This document shows positions 47,940-58,700 of a DNA stretch of 64,000 bases, piece by piece. Source of the stretch: Sulfurovum sp. enrichment culture clone C5 (GTDB taxonomy: Bacteria; Campylobacterota; Campylobacteria; Campylobacterales; Sulfurovaceae); the NCBI GenBank assembly GCA_001493195.1, contig FAXN01000038.1, positions 1 through 64,000 of the forward strand, in the 5' to 3' direction. The notes below the pieces were generated by a model. That model ran no database searches. It was given only the letters and a program-made list of their open reading frames with translations, and was not told where the DNA came from. Position 1 is the first letter of the stretch; the number at the start of each line of letters is the position of its first letter. The position numbers and the translations under genes were made by a program.

Positions 47940-48350
47940 TTATTTTGACGATGCTTTAAAGCTATTGATCACTTGATTTAAAAGTTCCACCATATCGCCT
48001 TTTTCCAATGGACCAACGAGAGGATCGTGTATTTCTTTTCCATCTGGGGACATAAAATACAATGTAGGTGTACCATAAGGCTCCATAAGTCCCTTTGGAA
48101 GCGTATCCATATCTGCAACTTCTATAAATTTAACTTCAAAGTCACTATCAAGGATTTTTTTAACCTCTGCTTTTTTAAATGTATCTTTTAAGGCATCACA
48201 AGATCCACAACCATCTTGTGTTAAAAACAAAATAGTTATTTTGCCTGATTGGTTGGTTGCAATATCTTGGTTATCAGAACTTTTTTCTTCGGAACAAGAA
48301 ACCATAAATAACATTAAAAAAGTCAAAAATAAAAATTTTATATATTTCAT
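47940..48350 (-). CDS. Thioredoxin-fold lipoprotein (SoxW-like)
   Basis: Lipobox MVSCSEE; FLTQDGCGSCDALKDTF; YGTPTLYFMSPDGKEI. Confidence 0.85.
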   Translation of the reverse strand: MKYIKFLFLTFLMLFMVSCSEEKSSDNQDIATNQSGKITILFLTQDGCGSCDALKDTFKKAEVKKILDSDFEVKFIEVADMDTLPKGLMEPYGTPTLYFMSPDGKEIHDPLVGPLEKGDMVELLNQVINSFKASSK

Positions 48351-48358
48351 AAAATATC

Positions 48359-49345
48359 CTATTGATTAAATAAATCATATTCCTGCTGCAAGCTAGGCAA
48401 TATCGATTTGTCTAAATTATATACAAAAGCATAGTTATATGTCAATGTTTTTAATTTTTGATGAACATCATGAATATCATCAAACCAAACAGGATTTTTT
48501 TCTAAATCTACTTTTGTCTTTTTGGGAGTAAGCACAATACTTCTAATCCATTTTAAACGATAATATATATATTCACTTGCTTCATGAATATCTTTTAGAT
48601 TATCTACAAATATTACAACTTTTTCACTTTTTGAACTTGATTGGATTCTAAGCTGATTGTCTATAAAAACAGGCACAAAGTGTTTTGTATATTTGATTTT
48701 TTCAAGATCAAATCTGATATGATGAGAATCAAGAAAATGCAATACTTTTGCCAAATGAACCATATGAAAAGGCACTATGTCATAATTTTGATACACATAA
48801 CCATCTATTTTGAAACTACATTTAAATAGCGTATCTGAAATCAATTGATAATCTTTTTCTATACTAAGTCTTGGTATATTAGGTTTGATGGTAGTTAGCA
48901 ACTCTTCATCGTCTCCTACGAAAAGTAAATCATTGCTATTTACTATCTGCTCAAAAGTTTTTTTCCAATCATCTGAAAGAATATTAATACTTCTTTTGTC
49001 CACAGTCAACATTTTTAAAAAACTCAATTCATGAGTATTTAAAAGATATATATCTATCTCTTTTTTGAGTAACACATATCGCACTAACTTCATGGATGCT
49101 AGCTTGACATCACTTACTTTTATCCATGCGATTTCACTGTCATTTTTAACTATATTATCATCATCATATATGATAGCATACGCACCATTGCTTAACGCAC
49201 TATCTATATCTTCTTGGATTGAAGAAAAAAACAAATCGCCAAGTTCTACTTTTGACGGATAAACCGTAGCACTATTTATAGATTGTATCTTGGGGCTACC
49301 TATAAGTTCCCCATTGGTTATATTTACAACATCACTTATATTCAT
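48359..49345 (-). CDS. MurF-like N-terminal domain protein, otherwise uncharacterised
   Basis: NISDVVNITNGELIGSPKIQSINSATVYPSKVELGDLFFSS resembles the MurF/MurE N-terminal pattern; no clear P-loop. Confidence 0.5.
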   Translation of the reverse strand: MNISDVVNITNGELIGSPKIQSINSATVYPSKVELGDLFFSSIQEDIDSALSNGAYAIIYDDDNIVKNDSEIAWIKVSDVKLASMKLVRYVLLKKEIDIYLLNTHELSFLKMLTVDKRSINILSDDWKKTFEQIVNSNDLLFVGDDEELLTTIKPNIPRLSIEKDYQLISDTLFKCSFKIDGYVYQNYDIVPFHMVHLAKVLHFLDSHHIRFDLEKIKYTKHFVPVFIDNQLRIQSSSKSEKVVIFVDNLKDIHEASEYIYYRLKWIRSIVLTPKKTKVDLEKNPVWFDDIHDVHQKLKTLTYNYAFVYNLDKSILPSLQQEYDLFNQ

Positions 49346-51291
49346 TATTTAACTGGTGTCCCTGCAGTTTTTGGTGCTTCTGGACGAAGCAGATGAAGTC
49401 CATTTTCATCTTTTGCTGCTAAAAGCATTCCCTCGCTTAGATTGCCCATAAGTTTTGCTGGTTTTAGGTTAGCGACTACACACACTTGAGTTCCAACCAA
49501 AGATTCTGGAGTATAAAACTCTTTTATTCCTGCGACTATTTGTCTTTGGTTAACTTCTCCAACATCAACTTTTAAAAGCAACAATTTGTCACTTTTTGGA
49601 AGCTCTGAAGCTTCTATGATAGTACCTATTTTTAGTGATGTTTTGAAAAAATCATCTATCCCAATGAGTGCTATGCCTTCATCATTTTTAACTTCACTCA
49701 CTTTTGGCTCACTTTGTTTTTCATTATTTTTTTGAGGTTCATAAACTGCCATTAAAGGCTCTTCGATTCTTGGGAATAGAGGAGGGATTTTTGATATAAC
49801 AAATTCAGGTAAAATGTTTGAGTCTATTACAAAGTTTTTCCATGAGCTGTTATCTATCTCAAAACTAAGTGCGGCAGATATTTTTTGAGATACTTTTGGC
49901 ATGACAGGATAGAGCATGATTGACACACGAGCAAGAATGTTAGCTATAAGTGCAACCAAAGCCATTGCTTCTTCAACTTTGCCTTCTTTCATAAGCGTCC
50001 AGGGTTGATATTTGTCAATTACTTTGTTTGCAACACCGATAGGTCGCCAAAGTTCTTCAAGATATCTATGTAATTGCATTTCATACAAAAATGGCTCCAG
50101 TTTAGATATAGATTCATTTACTTCACTTATCTCGCTGCTATAATATTTTGCCATATTGTCTGAGTTTATTTTACTATCAAAATATTTTTCACTCATGCCT
50201 ATGAGACGATTGAGAAGATTACCCAAATCATTACCAAGGTCAGAATTTATCCTGTCAATTAGTGCTTTTTGACTAAAGTCGCCATCTCCACCAAAAGGAA
50301 CTTCTCTAAGCATAAAATATCTAAAATTATCTATCCCGTAAGCATCTGCTACCTCTTTTGGATTGATAACATTTCCTTTTGATTTACTCATCTTTTCGCC
50401 ATCTCTAGTCCACCAGCCATGAGCTGCTATGTGTTTTGGGAGAGGCAGATCTAAGCTCATCAAAAATGCAGGCCAATATATAGCATGAAATCTCAAGATA
50501 TCTTTGCCTATCAGCTGAACACGCGCTGGCCAATACCCCATATTTTTCTCATCTGTGCCATATCCAAGTGCTGTTATATAATTTAGAAGTGCATCGAGCC
50601 AAACATACATTACATGTTTTGGATCATCGAATTTTTCAGGCAATTTAACGCCCCAGTCAAAACTTGTTCTTGTGATCGAGAGGTCTTCAAGTCCACCCTC
50701 AACAAATCGTATGACTTCATTTCTTTTGCTTTTTGGCAATATGCAATTTGGATTTTCATTATACCAAGCCAAAAGTTTGTCTTGATATTTTGAAAGTCTA
50801 AAGAAATAACTCTCTTCTTCTACTACTGTCGTACTTTTGCCACATTCAGGGCAAAACTCATCATCAACAAGTTGTGTTTTGGTAAAAAATGTCTCACAAG
50901 ATATACAATAATGTCCTCTATAAACATCTTTGTATATGTCGCCATTGTCAAACATCTTTTCAAATGCGACTTGTACGCCTTTTTTGTGTTGTTCGTCTGT
51001 TGTTCGTATGAATGAATCATAACTGATATCAAACTCATCCCAAAGATTTCTAAAACTTGCAGAGATTTTATCTGCATATACTTTTGGGCTTTCACCTCTT
51101 AGTTTTGCTGCTTCTTCTATCTTTTGACCGTGTTCGTCGGTTCCTGTCAAAAAGAATACATCGTAACCTATCATTCTAGAGTATCTAGCGATAGTGTCGG
51201 CTATGATAGTTGTATAAGCGTGACCTATGTGAGCTACATCATTGACATAATAGATAGGGGTTGTTATGAAGGTTGGTTTGTTGCATTGCAT
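49345..51291 (-). CDS. metG: Methionyl-tRNA synthetase (start at MQCNKPTFITTPIYY)
   Basis: TPIYYVNDVAHIGHAYTT (HIGH), KMSKSKGNVINP (KMSKS), C-terminal tRNA-binding domain; track ORF over-extended upstream. Confidence 0.96.
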   Translation of the reverse strand: MQCNKPTFITTPIYYVNDVAHIGHAYTTIIADTIARYSRMIGYDVFFLTGTDEHGQKIEEAAKLRGESPKVYADKISASFRNLWDEFDISYDSFIRTTDEQHKKGVQVAFEKMFDNGDIYKDVYRGHYCISCETFFTKTQLVDDEFCPECGKSTTVVEEESYFFRLSKYQDKLLAWYNENPNCILPKSKRNEVIRFVEGGLEDLSITRTSFDWGVKLPEKFDDPKHVMYVWLDALLNYITALGYGTDEKNMGYWPARVQLIGKDILRFHAIYWPAFLMSLDLPLPKHIAAHGWWTRDGEKMSKSKGNVINPKEVADAYGIDNFRYFMLREVPFGGDGDFSQKALIDRINSDLGNDLGNLLNRLIGMSEKYFDSKINSDNMAKYYSSEISEVNESISKLEPFLYEMQLHRYLEELWRPIGVANKVIDKYQPWTLMKEGKVEEAMALVALIANILARVSIMLYPVMPKVSQKISAALSFEIDNSSWKNFVIDSNILPEFVISKIPPLFPRIEEPLMAVYEPQKNNEKQSEPKVSEVKNDEGIALIGIDDFFKTSLKIGTIIEASELPKSDKLLLLKVDVGEVNQRQIVAGIKEFYTPESLVGTQVCVVANLKPAKLMGNLSEGMLLAAKDENGLHLLRPEAPKTAGTPVK

Positions 51292-51406
51292 GAAGTTTTC
51301 CTTAACAAATGAGTTTGGAATTTTACAAAATCGGAGTGTAAAATATTGATGAGATTTTATCCTAAAGATGCTGTAAATTGGATTTTTAGTTTTTATTTGG
51401 CTATTT

Positions 51407-52309
51407 TTATACCAATCCCAACTCTTTGGAGATGTCTTTGATGAGTTTGCTGAGAGGGCGTTTGTGCAAGTCCTCTTTGAGATATATCCCAAATAAATCT
51501 TGCTTTACCTCTTCCTCAGTTTTTTGGGTCAATTTCGCTAGTTCTTTGATACGACTATCGGGATAGTCTTTACGCTTTTGAATCATCTCGATAACTTTAT
51601 ATTTATGATAACCGTATCTACCGTCTAACTCTAAAACTTGAAGATAATGTTGATATTTATCCGAAAAATCTTCTTTCAAAAATAGTTCAATATCCGCTTC
51701 TTCATCCACCTGTAAATTTGAATTTGACAAAAAGGTTTTAAATTTTACTTTGTCATCAAAATCAAATTTTTGGCTCGTCGGTGCTACCCCTCCGATAGTC
51801 TGAGTGCCTTTAACTTTAGAAGAATTACATACATAACACGATGGGACAAGATTATACAAACTCAATGCCAAATAGGGATAAGTCCCTTTATCCATGAAAT
51901 GATCTAATGTAAAACCATTTTTTGTTTTTTTGGATGTACTAAACTTGTTAATAAACTCAATATTGCAAAAGTAACAGGTATGGACTTCAATATTATCTTC
52001 AAAAAATTTAGCTATTTTTGGCTGAAGTTTTGAAATTTTAGGAGTTATCTTTACTGACTTTGCTTTATCGTAATTGAAAACTTCCTTGACAATATTATTT
52101 TCACTCACATATTTTTCACCGATAGAGTTTTTAATTTCTACTAATTTTTCAAAATCTCCACACACAATATCTCTTAAACTATAATCATTTAGTTCTGATT
52201 TTAGATGCGTATTGTAATACGTTTCAAAAGAATCGCTTTGAATTTTAAACTTAGCGAACAAAGCATAGTAATCATCTGCCAAATTTGGTTGATAGGGAAT
52301 TTTAATCAT
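51407..52309 (-). CDS. HNH endonuclease, PtuB-like (Septu defence)
   Basis: HTCYFCNIEFI...FTLDHFMDKGTYPYLALSLYNLVPSCYVCNSSKVKG; overlaps the 3' end of the ATPase gene by 8 bp. Confidence 0.75.
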   Translation of the reverse strand: MIKIPYQPNLADDYYALFAKFKIQSDSFETYYNTHLKSELNDYSLRDIVCGDFEKLVEIKNSIGEKYVSENNIVKEVFNYDKAKSVKITPKISKLQPKIAKFFEDNIEVHTCYFCNIEFINKFSTSKKTKNGFTLDHFMDKGTYPYLALSLYNLVPSCYVCNSSKVKGTQTIGGVAPTSQKFDFDDKVKFKTFLSNSNLQVDEEADIELFLKEDFSDKYQHYLQVLELDGRYGYHKYKVIEMIQKRKDYPDSRIKELAKLTQKTEEEVKQDLFGIYLKEDLHKRPLSKLIKDISKELGLV

Positions 52310-53864
52310 TTTCCAAACTTTCCAAATAGGCTTTAACCCGTCCTATCTCAGCATTTTTCGCTTCATCTTTGCCAAGCAGTATTTTTTCTATCTCAATCAG
52401 ATGATTTTTTATCACTTGCTTGAGATACTCCTCGCCTATGATGTTTTGAATATGCCAAAATTGTGTTTTTTGATTTTCGTATTGAGCTTTTAAATCAGTA
52501 AAATCTTTTGTTTCTTTTTTATTTTCTTCTTCAACTTGCTTATGAAACTCTATAATTTTATTGATTTTACTTTTCGCAAACTCTCCCATCAAACCGTCTT
52601 TCATAAAAAATCCGTGAGAAAGGAGAGTGTGGATGTTTGCTCCGAATGTTTGCTCTGAGTCATTAAGTGGATAAACCTGCTTACCATCTTTTAAAAAAAT
52701 TACATTTTCTTTTGATAAGTCTGAGAGAAGGAATGGGGAGTGAGAAGTAACTAGAAAATGAAATTTCTTCCCCATTTGTTTACATAAACTAATAACTTCA
52801 TTCAAATAGTTTTTTTGCCAATTAGGATGTAATGCTATTTCTGGCTCATCAAGTAAAAAAATAAAATCTTTTTTACTGTGAGAAAAAGCATATATATTGA
52901 GTAATTGACCAAAGATCATCTGTTCGCCATGGCTTAAATTGTCGAATCTTCTAATTTTTTCATCGATAAAATCGAAATCAAAAAAATGAATAAAACCATC
53001 GTTTTTCATATAAATACTTTTTTCTTTTTCGGTTAAGTCGGAAATAAAAAATGATGTTGGAGTTGTAAGTTGAAGGAAATACTTATTGTAATCTTCTTGA
53101 CTAATGTAATCAGCTAATGCTTCTTTTAACTTTTCAATATCTTTCAAAATATACATATAGGAACCCGTTCCGTTTTTTTTACCATAGCATATGATTAGAA
53201 ATTGATAATATTTGTCTTCTATCGAAAGAAAAATTTTCTTAACCTCCTCTCTATTCTTAGGAGAAAAGTAATTTATGCTTCGTTCTAGAAGTTCGCTAGG
53301 CTCTGTTAGTTTAATTTCTATTTGATTAGGCAAATACATAAAAGTTGATAATCTAAATGGAATAGTAGAAATACCATAGTGAACTGTCAATAAGTTTGCT
53401 ATTGCTGTCTTATCGATTTCAAATATGTTATAATTTCTAAAAGCACAATGCTTATGAATGTTTTTATTATATATATAAATTTTTCCATATAATGCATAAA
53501 ATGAACCTATTTGTAATTCAGTTTCAATTTTTTCAATATTTGATATATATTTTAGTATTTTATTTGTATATTGAAAAACTAAAATGTATTTTTTTTCTAA
53601 CTCATTTTCTATGAGTTTTAATAAAGTTTCAAGAATATTACTCTTCCCACTCCCATTTTCCCCAACAATAGCGGTAATATTAATATTATCAGGAAAGATA
53701 CTAGTATATTTTTTAGGTTTAATATCTAATACACAATCATCTTTTAAAGTACCATCATCGTTATACTCATCATGAAATGTACACTCAAACCTTGGCGAAA
53801 AATTAAATCCTTGATTCTCGATATTTTTATATTTTTCAACCCATAAATAAACTAATTCCATCAC
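52302..53864 (-). CDS. ABC/SMC-type AAA ATPase, PtuA-like (Septu defence)
   Basis: ITAIVGENGSGKSNILETLL, LSHGEQMIFGQLLNIYA, FIFLLDEPEIALHPNWQKNYL, LVTSHSPFLLSDL. Confidence 0.8.
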   Translation of the reverse strand: MMELVYLWVEKYKNIENQGFNFSPRFECTFHDEYNDDGTLKDDCVLDIKPKKYTSIFPDNINITAIVGENGSGKSNILETLLKLIENELEKKYILVFQYTNKILKYISNIEKIETELQIGSFYALYGKIYIYNKNIHKHCAFRNYNIFEIDKTAIANLLTVHYGISTIPFRLSTFMYLPNQIEIKLTEPSELLERSINYFSPKNREEVKKIFLSIEDKYYQFLIICYGKKNGTGSYMYILKDIEKLKEALADYISQEDYNKYFLQLTTPTSFFISDLTEKEKSIYMKNDGFIHFFDFDFIDEKIRRFDNLSHGEQMIFGQLLNIYAFSHSKKDFIFLLDEPEIALHPNWQKNYLNEVISLCKQMGKKFHFLVTSHSPFLLSDLSKENVIFLKDGKQVYPLNDSEQTFGANIHTLLSHGFFMKDGLMGEFAKSKINKIIEFHKQVEEENKKETKDFTDLKAQYENQKTQFWHIQNIIGEEYLKQVIKNHLIEIEKILLGKDEAKNAEIGRVKAYLESLEND

Positions 53865-53888
53865 ATACCTTTAGAATTAAATACCTAA

Positions 53889-54110
53889 CTAAAACTCAAA
53901 TCCTCCGCTGTGTCCTTTGTTCATACTTTCATAAACAGCTTTGACATAAGCCTCTCTAGTCTCACAATCAAACATAAGTTCACATTTGGTACAACTATCC
54001 AAGTTTTTTGATTTCTGACACTCTGTGAGCTTATCTAACTCTATTTCGAGCTTTTCTTCCCACGCATCTTTCTCGACTATTTCGCTTACCTCGCTCAATT
54101 CAAACTCCAT
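53889..54110 (-). CDS. Small hypothetical protein with Cys-rich motif
   Basis: [46 protein letters not shown]; overlaps fbp 3' end. Confidence 0.6.
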   Translation of the reverse strand: MEFELSEVSEIVEKDAWEEKLEIELDKLTECQKSKNLDSCTKCELMFDCETREAYVKAVYESMNKGHSGGFEF

Positions 54111-54945
54111 AAGCTTTTTTAAGAGCTTCTATCTCATATCTTGAGCCAAAAAAGCATGGACTTGTATCGTGCACAAATGACGGTTTGAGAGAGAGCAGAC
54201 TTCCACCTTTATCATCTATCGCCATTCCACCAGCACTCTCATACACAAGCGCGAAAGGCAACACTTCAAACAGTTGTCTAAGTTTCCCATTTGGTTTATC
54301 GCTAGTAGCAGGATAACTAAAAAGCCCACCACCTTTTAAAAGTATTTGATGAAGGTCTGGAACCATTCCACCGCTATATCTAAGTCTATATCCCTCTTTA
54401 AATAGAGAATCTATAAAGTTTTTATGGATTGGCGTCCAGTTTTGTTGTGTTCCGCCTGGAGCATTTAATTTGCCTTTGTCATTTAGAGTTATTTCTCCTA
54501 TTTGTGCAAATTGACCGCCCATATATCTATAATGAATAGGTTTTTTGCCTCTTTTGCAGATAACAAGCTCTATCCTAGGTCCATATACCACATAAGCAGA
54601 TGCTACCAATCCATCTCCATCTAAAGTATCTTCATATATACCAAATATTGAACCTACGGACAAATCCACATCAACAAGGCTTGAGCCGTCAAGAGGATCA
54701 TAACATACTGTATATGTGCCATTTTCGTGCAAAACAGATATTCCTTCTTTCTCTTCACTTACTATGGCTTTTATGGATGGCACGCTTTTAAAAGTTTGTT
54801 CTATTATAAGATCACTTTGAACATCGAGTTTTAACTGGTCTTCGCCTGAGCTATTTGAACTCTGGGAGTATCCCAAATCGGAATTTTTTATCGCATTATC
54901 AATTTTGAGGGCAATATCTTTTATACTATCAAAAATTGTATCCAT
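54100..54945 (-). CDS. fbp: Class 1 fructose-1,6-bisphosphatase
   Basis: [45 protein letters not shown]; start at [10 protein letters not shown]. Confidence 0.94.
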   Translation of the reverse strand: MDTIFDSIKDIALKIDNAIKNSDLGYSQSSNSSGEDQLKLDVQSDLIIEQTFKSVPSIKAIVSEEKEGISVLHENGTYTVCYDPLDGSSLVDVDLSVGSIFGIYEDTLDGDGLVASAYVVYGPRIELVICKRGKKPIHYRYMGGQFAQIGEITLNDKGKLNAPGGTQQNWTPIHKNFIDSLFKEGYRLRYSGGMVPDLHQILLKGGGLFSYPATSDKPNGKLRQLFEVLPFALVYESAGGMAIDDKGGSLLSLKPSFVHDTSPCFFGSRYEIEALKKAYGV

Positions 54946-55436
54946 TATATCTCCTTGCCATTTTTTAAAATCCATTCTATGATTGTATGTGGATCATTTA
55001 AATCCATGATATTCATACTCTTAGATACATTATATCTGCTCATATCAACAGTGCTATCTACTGCCAATGCTTCGCTAAAGTCTAGATAACTTTCATCTAT
55101 CTCGCCTCTTGCTATGCATATCCTAGGGAGTGGCAAATTTTTAAGCCCTTCAACTAGTAAGATATCTATATCGCCAAACATAGATACTATTTCACTTAAT
55201 TCTTTTTGTCTGTTAGAAAAATATGTTGTTCTAGTAGGCGATACTACGGCTACTTCTGCACCAGTGGCGAAAAATTTGAAGCTATCTTTTCCTTCTTTGT
55301 CAAAAACTGCTTTATCTTTTGGATCATGCTTTACTATGCCGATTTTGTATTTTGTATTTAGTATGGTAGAAATTTTTTCGATTATAGTCGTTTTACCGCT
55401 ATTTGAAACACCAGTAAATGCTACTGCTAATGCCAT
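54945..55436 (-). CDS. mobB: Molybdopterin-guanine dinucleotide biosynthesis protein MobB
   Basis: [19 protein letters not shown]...[11 protein letters not shown]...[18 protein letters not shown]. Confidence 0.92.
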   Translation of the reverse strand: MALAVAFTGVSNSGKTTIIEKISTILNTKYKIGIVKHDPKDKAVFDKEGKDSFKFFATGAEVAVVSPTRTTYFSNRQKELSEIVSMFGDIDILLVEGLKNLPLPRICIARGEIDESYLDFSEALAVDSTVDMSRYNVSKSMNIMDLNDPHTIIEWILKNGKEI

Positions 55437-55526
55437 ATATCATTGCCTTTTTTATTTTGAAGATTATACTAAAAAGTTCATTGAAACTATGTTAAAATAC
55501 TGTTTTAGATTTGATGGGATTTTAAT

Positions 55527-56015
55527 ATGTTAAAAATAATTTTTAGTTTTTGTGTTGTTGCTATTTTTTTAGCTGGATGTTCTAGTAAAGAAAACGACTC
55601 TTTGCTTAGTGATTTTAAAAACAAGCAAGATAAATTTGAACAAATACAAAAAACCAATAAAGCCACGATCTCACAAGACGGCAAGGTGACTGGATTTGTA
55701 ACTGGACTTTATCAAGAAGATACCAAATATGAAAAATTTTTGGTAGGCATATACACCCAAGAAGAGTTTAAAAATCTGCAATTTATGTTAGATGGAAAAG
55801 ATCCTCTAAAAATCGAGGAGCTACAAAACAATGATAACAGATTAGATCAAATACCATTAAAAAACAAGTGGAGCAGATATTTTGAACTAACTTTTATCAA
55901 AAGCGACTCCAATGTTATAACTCTTCAAGTAAAAAATGGAAAAATTTGGAGTAGAGATATGGTTTTTTCTAAAGTACCGAATTATTTGAATTCAAAAAAA
56001 GATGATATTTTTTAG
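55527..56015 (+). CDS. Hypothetical lipoprotein
   Basis: Signal peptide with lipobox FLAGCSSK. Confidence 0.7.
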   Translation: MLKIIFSFCVVAIFLAGCSSKENDSLLSDFKNKQDKFEQIQKTNKATISQDGKVTGFVTGLYQEDTKYEKFLVGIYTQEEFKNLQFMLDGKDPLKIEELQNNDNRLDQIPLKNKWSRYFELTFIKSDSNVITLQVKNGKIWSRDMVFSKVPNYLNSKKDDIF

Positions 56016-56404
56016 TTCACTTTGTACAATTGTATAACGAGTAAATAACCCAATGCACTCAAAGCTATCGTACCTATTAGATTTATAGCGATATTACTAA
56101 AAGCTTGTACAAATCTCCCAGATTCTAGTAAAAAAAAGCTCTCAATGGCAAATGTTGAGTATGTTGTAAGAGCGCCTAAAAAACCAGTAACTAAAAAACT
56201 TTTTACATTTGGAGAGAGTGTAGGGTGATGATGAAAATATGCAAACAACATACCGATGACTAAACTTCCTGATAGATTAACCATGATAGTTCCATAGGGG
56301 AGATAGTTACTAAAATTCTTCGAAGCAAAGCTATTTACTAGCATTCTTGCAATTGCACCTAGTGCTCCGCCACTACCGACTGCGATTATTAAACTTAAAT
56401 TCAT
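56012..56404 (-). CDS. crcB: Fluoride efflux channel CrcB/Fluc
   Basis: GSGGALGAIARMLVNSF...GTIMVNLSGSLVIGMLFAYF...TGFLGALTTYSTFAIE. Confidence 0.95.
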   Translation of the reverse strand: MNLSLIIAVGSGGALGAIARMLVNSFASKNFSNYLPYGTIMVNLSGSLVIGMLFAYFHHHPTLSPNVKSFLVTGFLGALTTYSTFAIESFFLLESGRFVQAFSNIAINLIGTIALSALGYLLVIQLYKVN

Positions 56405-57086
56405 CGTCTATAACCTCCTGCATCTGCTTTTGAATATCTTCATACCAATCTTCGCTAGATTTTTCAACATCAACAAGTGGCAAAAAATTAAAAACTACAT
56501 CACTACTTTGACTTGTTTTTTTTGATTCATCTACAAGCATTCTGCTTCCAGTAATGACAACTGGTTGAATTTTTAGATGGAGTTTTTCGGCTATTATCTT
56601 TGCTCCGGATTTAAAACTTAAAAGTTTTTGACCTTTGGATCTTGTGCCTTCTGGGAAAATAGCAACTTTTCTATCCAATGTGCTTATAGAGTATTTTACA
56701 TCATTTAAAAGCTTCAAGATACTTTTTTTACTTTCTCTATCGATTGAAATCATTTCGCCCAACTTCAATAGCTGTCCGATATAAGGAAGATTAAACAACT
56801 CTTTTTTTGCCATCCATCTTAAATGATTTGTTTGGAGCGACTCCATGGCTATGATATCCACTATGCCTTGATGGTTAAAGATATACATATCTGCACTCAA
56901 GTCTATCTTTCCAACTTGAATGGCTCTGCTACCAAGTAAAAACATAATGATGCGGTTTAACTTATGCATAATGATGCCTTTATGTTTTCTAAAAACAAAA
57001 ACAAGAGGTATCATAAAAAATGCAACTACAATAAAAATTACAAATGCACTCCAAAAAAATCTAATTTTGGACAACAAGGTATTCAA
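56373..57086 (-). CDS. plsC: 1-acyl-sn-glycerol-3-phosphate acyltransferase
   Basis: IFNHQGIVDIIAM...IFPEGTRSKGQKLLSFKSGAKIIA. Confidence 0.9.
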   Translation of the reverse strand: MNTLLSKIRFFWSAFVIFIVVAFFMIPLVFVFRKHKGIIMHKLNRIIMFLLGSRAIQVGKIDLSADMYIFNHQGIVDIIAMESLQTNHLRWMAKKELFNLPYIGQLLKLGEMISIDRESKKSILKLLNDVKYSISTLDRKVAIFPEGTRSKGQKLLSFKSGAKIIAEKLHLKIQPVVITGSRMLVDESKKTSQSSDVVFNFLPLVDVEKSSEDWYEDIQKQMQEVIDDEFKFNNRSR

Positions 57087-57754
57087 CTTTCAAAACCTTT
57101 TAACATTTTAACTCCATCATCACTTCCTAGAAGCAATTCTATGGCACGCTCTGGATGAGGCATAAGTCCAAAGACATTTTTTGTTTCATTACAAACACCA
57201 GCAATCGACTCGACAGAACCATTTATAGACTTTTCTTTTCCATTTGGATCACAGTATTTAAGAAGTATTTGTCCATTTTCTTTCATTTTAGTCAAATCTT
57301 CATTATCAACATAATAATTTCCATCAGCATGAGCTATAGGTATATGTATAACTTCATCTTTTTGACATTTATTTAAAAAAGAATTATCCGTTGAAACAAC
57401 TTTTAGATGTTGATACTTTGATATAAAATGCAAATTTGTATTTCTTTTGAGTGCACCTGGAAGAAGTCCAGCTTCGGTTAATATCTGAAAACCATTACAG
57501 ATGCCAAGCACCTTGCCTCCATTTGCAGCAAATTTACTTACTTCTTGCATTACTGGAGCAAATCTAGCGATAGAACCTGATCTTAGGTAGTCGCCATAAG
57601 AAAATCCACCAGGAACTACAACCAAATCAACATTCTCTGGCAACGCTTTGTCATTGTGCCAAATTATTTGCGTAGTATGTCCTAGTTTTTCAAAAGCATA
57701 CTCAGTATCAAACTCACAGTTTGTACCTGGAAATCTCAATATCGCTACATTCAT
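57083..57754 (-). CDS. purQ: Phosphoribosylformylglycinamidine synthase I
   Basis: VAILRFPGTNCEFDTEYAF...VLGICNGFQILTEAGLLPGAL...LMPHPERA. Confidence 0.96.
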   Translation of the reverse strand: MNVAILRFPGTNCEFDTEYAFEKLGHTTQIIWHNDKALPENVDLVVVPGGFSYGDYLRSGSIARFAPVMQEVSKFAANGGKVLGICNGFQILTEAGLLPGALKRNTNLHFISKYQHLKVVSTDNSFLNKCQKDEVIHIPIAHADGNYYVDNEDLTKMKENGQILLKYCDPNGKEKSINGSVESIAGVCNETKNVFGLMPHPERAIELLLGSDDGVKMLKGFES

Positions 57755-57984
57755 GGTTTTAACTCAAAATCATAATCTTCAATAACAGTATTTGCTAGCA
57801 AGGTTTCACACATCTCCTTGATCATTTCAGATGTAACACTACTATCAACATCAAGCACTATCTGTTTTCCGATTCTAACATCGTTTATGCCTTTAAATCC
57901 AAGGGATCCAAGAGCATGATGAGCTGCTTTGCCTTGTGGATCAAGAACCCCTTGTTTTAGATATACATTTACGATTGCTTTCAT
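57751..57984 (-). CDS. purS: Phosphoribosylformylglycinamidine synthase PurS subunit
   Basis: [24 protein letters not shown]; overlaps purQ. Confidence 0.95.
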   Translation of the reverse strand: MKAIVNVYLKQGVLDPQGKAAHHALGSLGFKGINDVRIGKQIVLDVDSSVTSEMIKEMCETLLANTVIEDYDFELKP

Positions 57985-58700
57985 TTATTACTCCCTAAAA
58001 TTCTATTTAATACCTCTTCGTATGCTACTTTCAGTCCACCAAGACCTTGTCTAAATCTATCTTTATCCATTTTTTCACCAGTAGCACTATCCCATAATCT
58101 AAAATTATCAGGGCTTAACTCATCTATCAAAATGATATTATTGTTAACATCTCTTCCAAACTCGAGTTTAAAATCGACCAATGTTAAATTTAGTTTCGCA
58201 TAGAAATCTTTTAGTAAAACATTTATTTTTCTAGCTATATATCTTATATAATCAAGCTCACTCTCATCTTTTACAAGATTGAGTATCAAACAATGTTGGT
58301 CATTGAGCTTTGGATCTCCCAACTCATCATTTTTGTAGTCAAATTCTACTAACGTAAACGGAAGAACTTCTCCATCTTTGATGCCCAGGTTTCTGCTCAA
58401 ACTACCAGTTGCTATATTTCTAACTATTACTTCTATTTTTATAACTTCTGCTTTTTTGTGTAGCATATGATTATCATCTATCATTTTTACAAAATGTGTA
58501 CTTATGCCTTTTTTTTCCAAGTATTCAAAAAGTTGTGCAGAAATTTTGTTATTTAATGCACCTTTTCCTTCTTCTACGGCTTTTTTTTCTCCATTGAATG
58601 CTGTTAATTCATCTTTAAATTCGGATATCAAAAAATTTTCATCTTCTGTTTTCCAAATTTTTTTTGCTTTACCTTCGTAAAGAAGCGTTGTTTTTGTCAT
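57981..58700 (-). CDS. purC: Phosphoribosylaminoimidazole-succinocarboxamide synthase
   Basis: [15 protein letters not shown]...ISTHFV...[11 protein letters not shown]. Confidence 0.96.
   Translation of the reverse strand: MTKTTLLYEGKAKKIWKTEDENFLISEFKDELTAFNGEKKAVEEGKGALNNKISAQLFEYLEKKGISTHFVKMIDDNHMLHKKAEVIKIEVIVRNIATGSLSRNLGIKDGEVLPFTLVEFDYKNDELGDPKLNDQHCLILNLVKDESELDYIRYIARKINVLLKDFYAKLNLTLVDFKLEFGRDVNNNIILIDELSPDNFRLWDSATGEKMDKDRFRQGLGGLKVAYEEVLNRILGSNK

Noticed and set aside
51292-51492. 67-aa N-terminal extension of MetG
   Set aside because: The canonical MetRS N-terminus (TPIYYVNDVAHIGHAYTT) begins just after the internal start at 51291; the extension overlaps the downstream HNH gene region.
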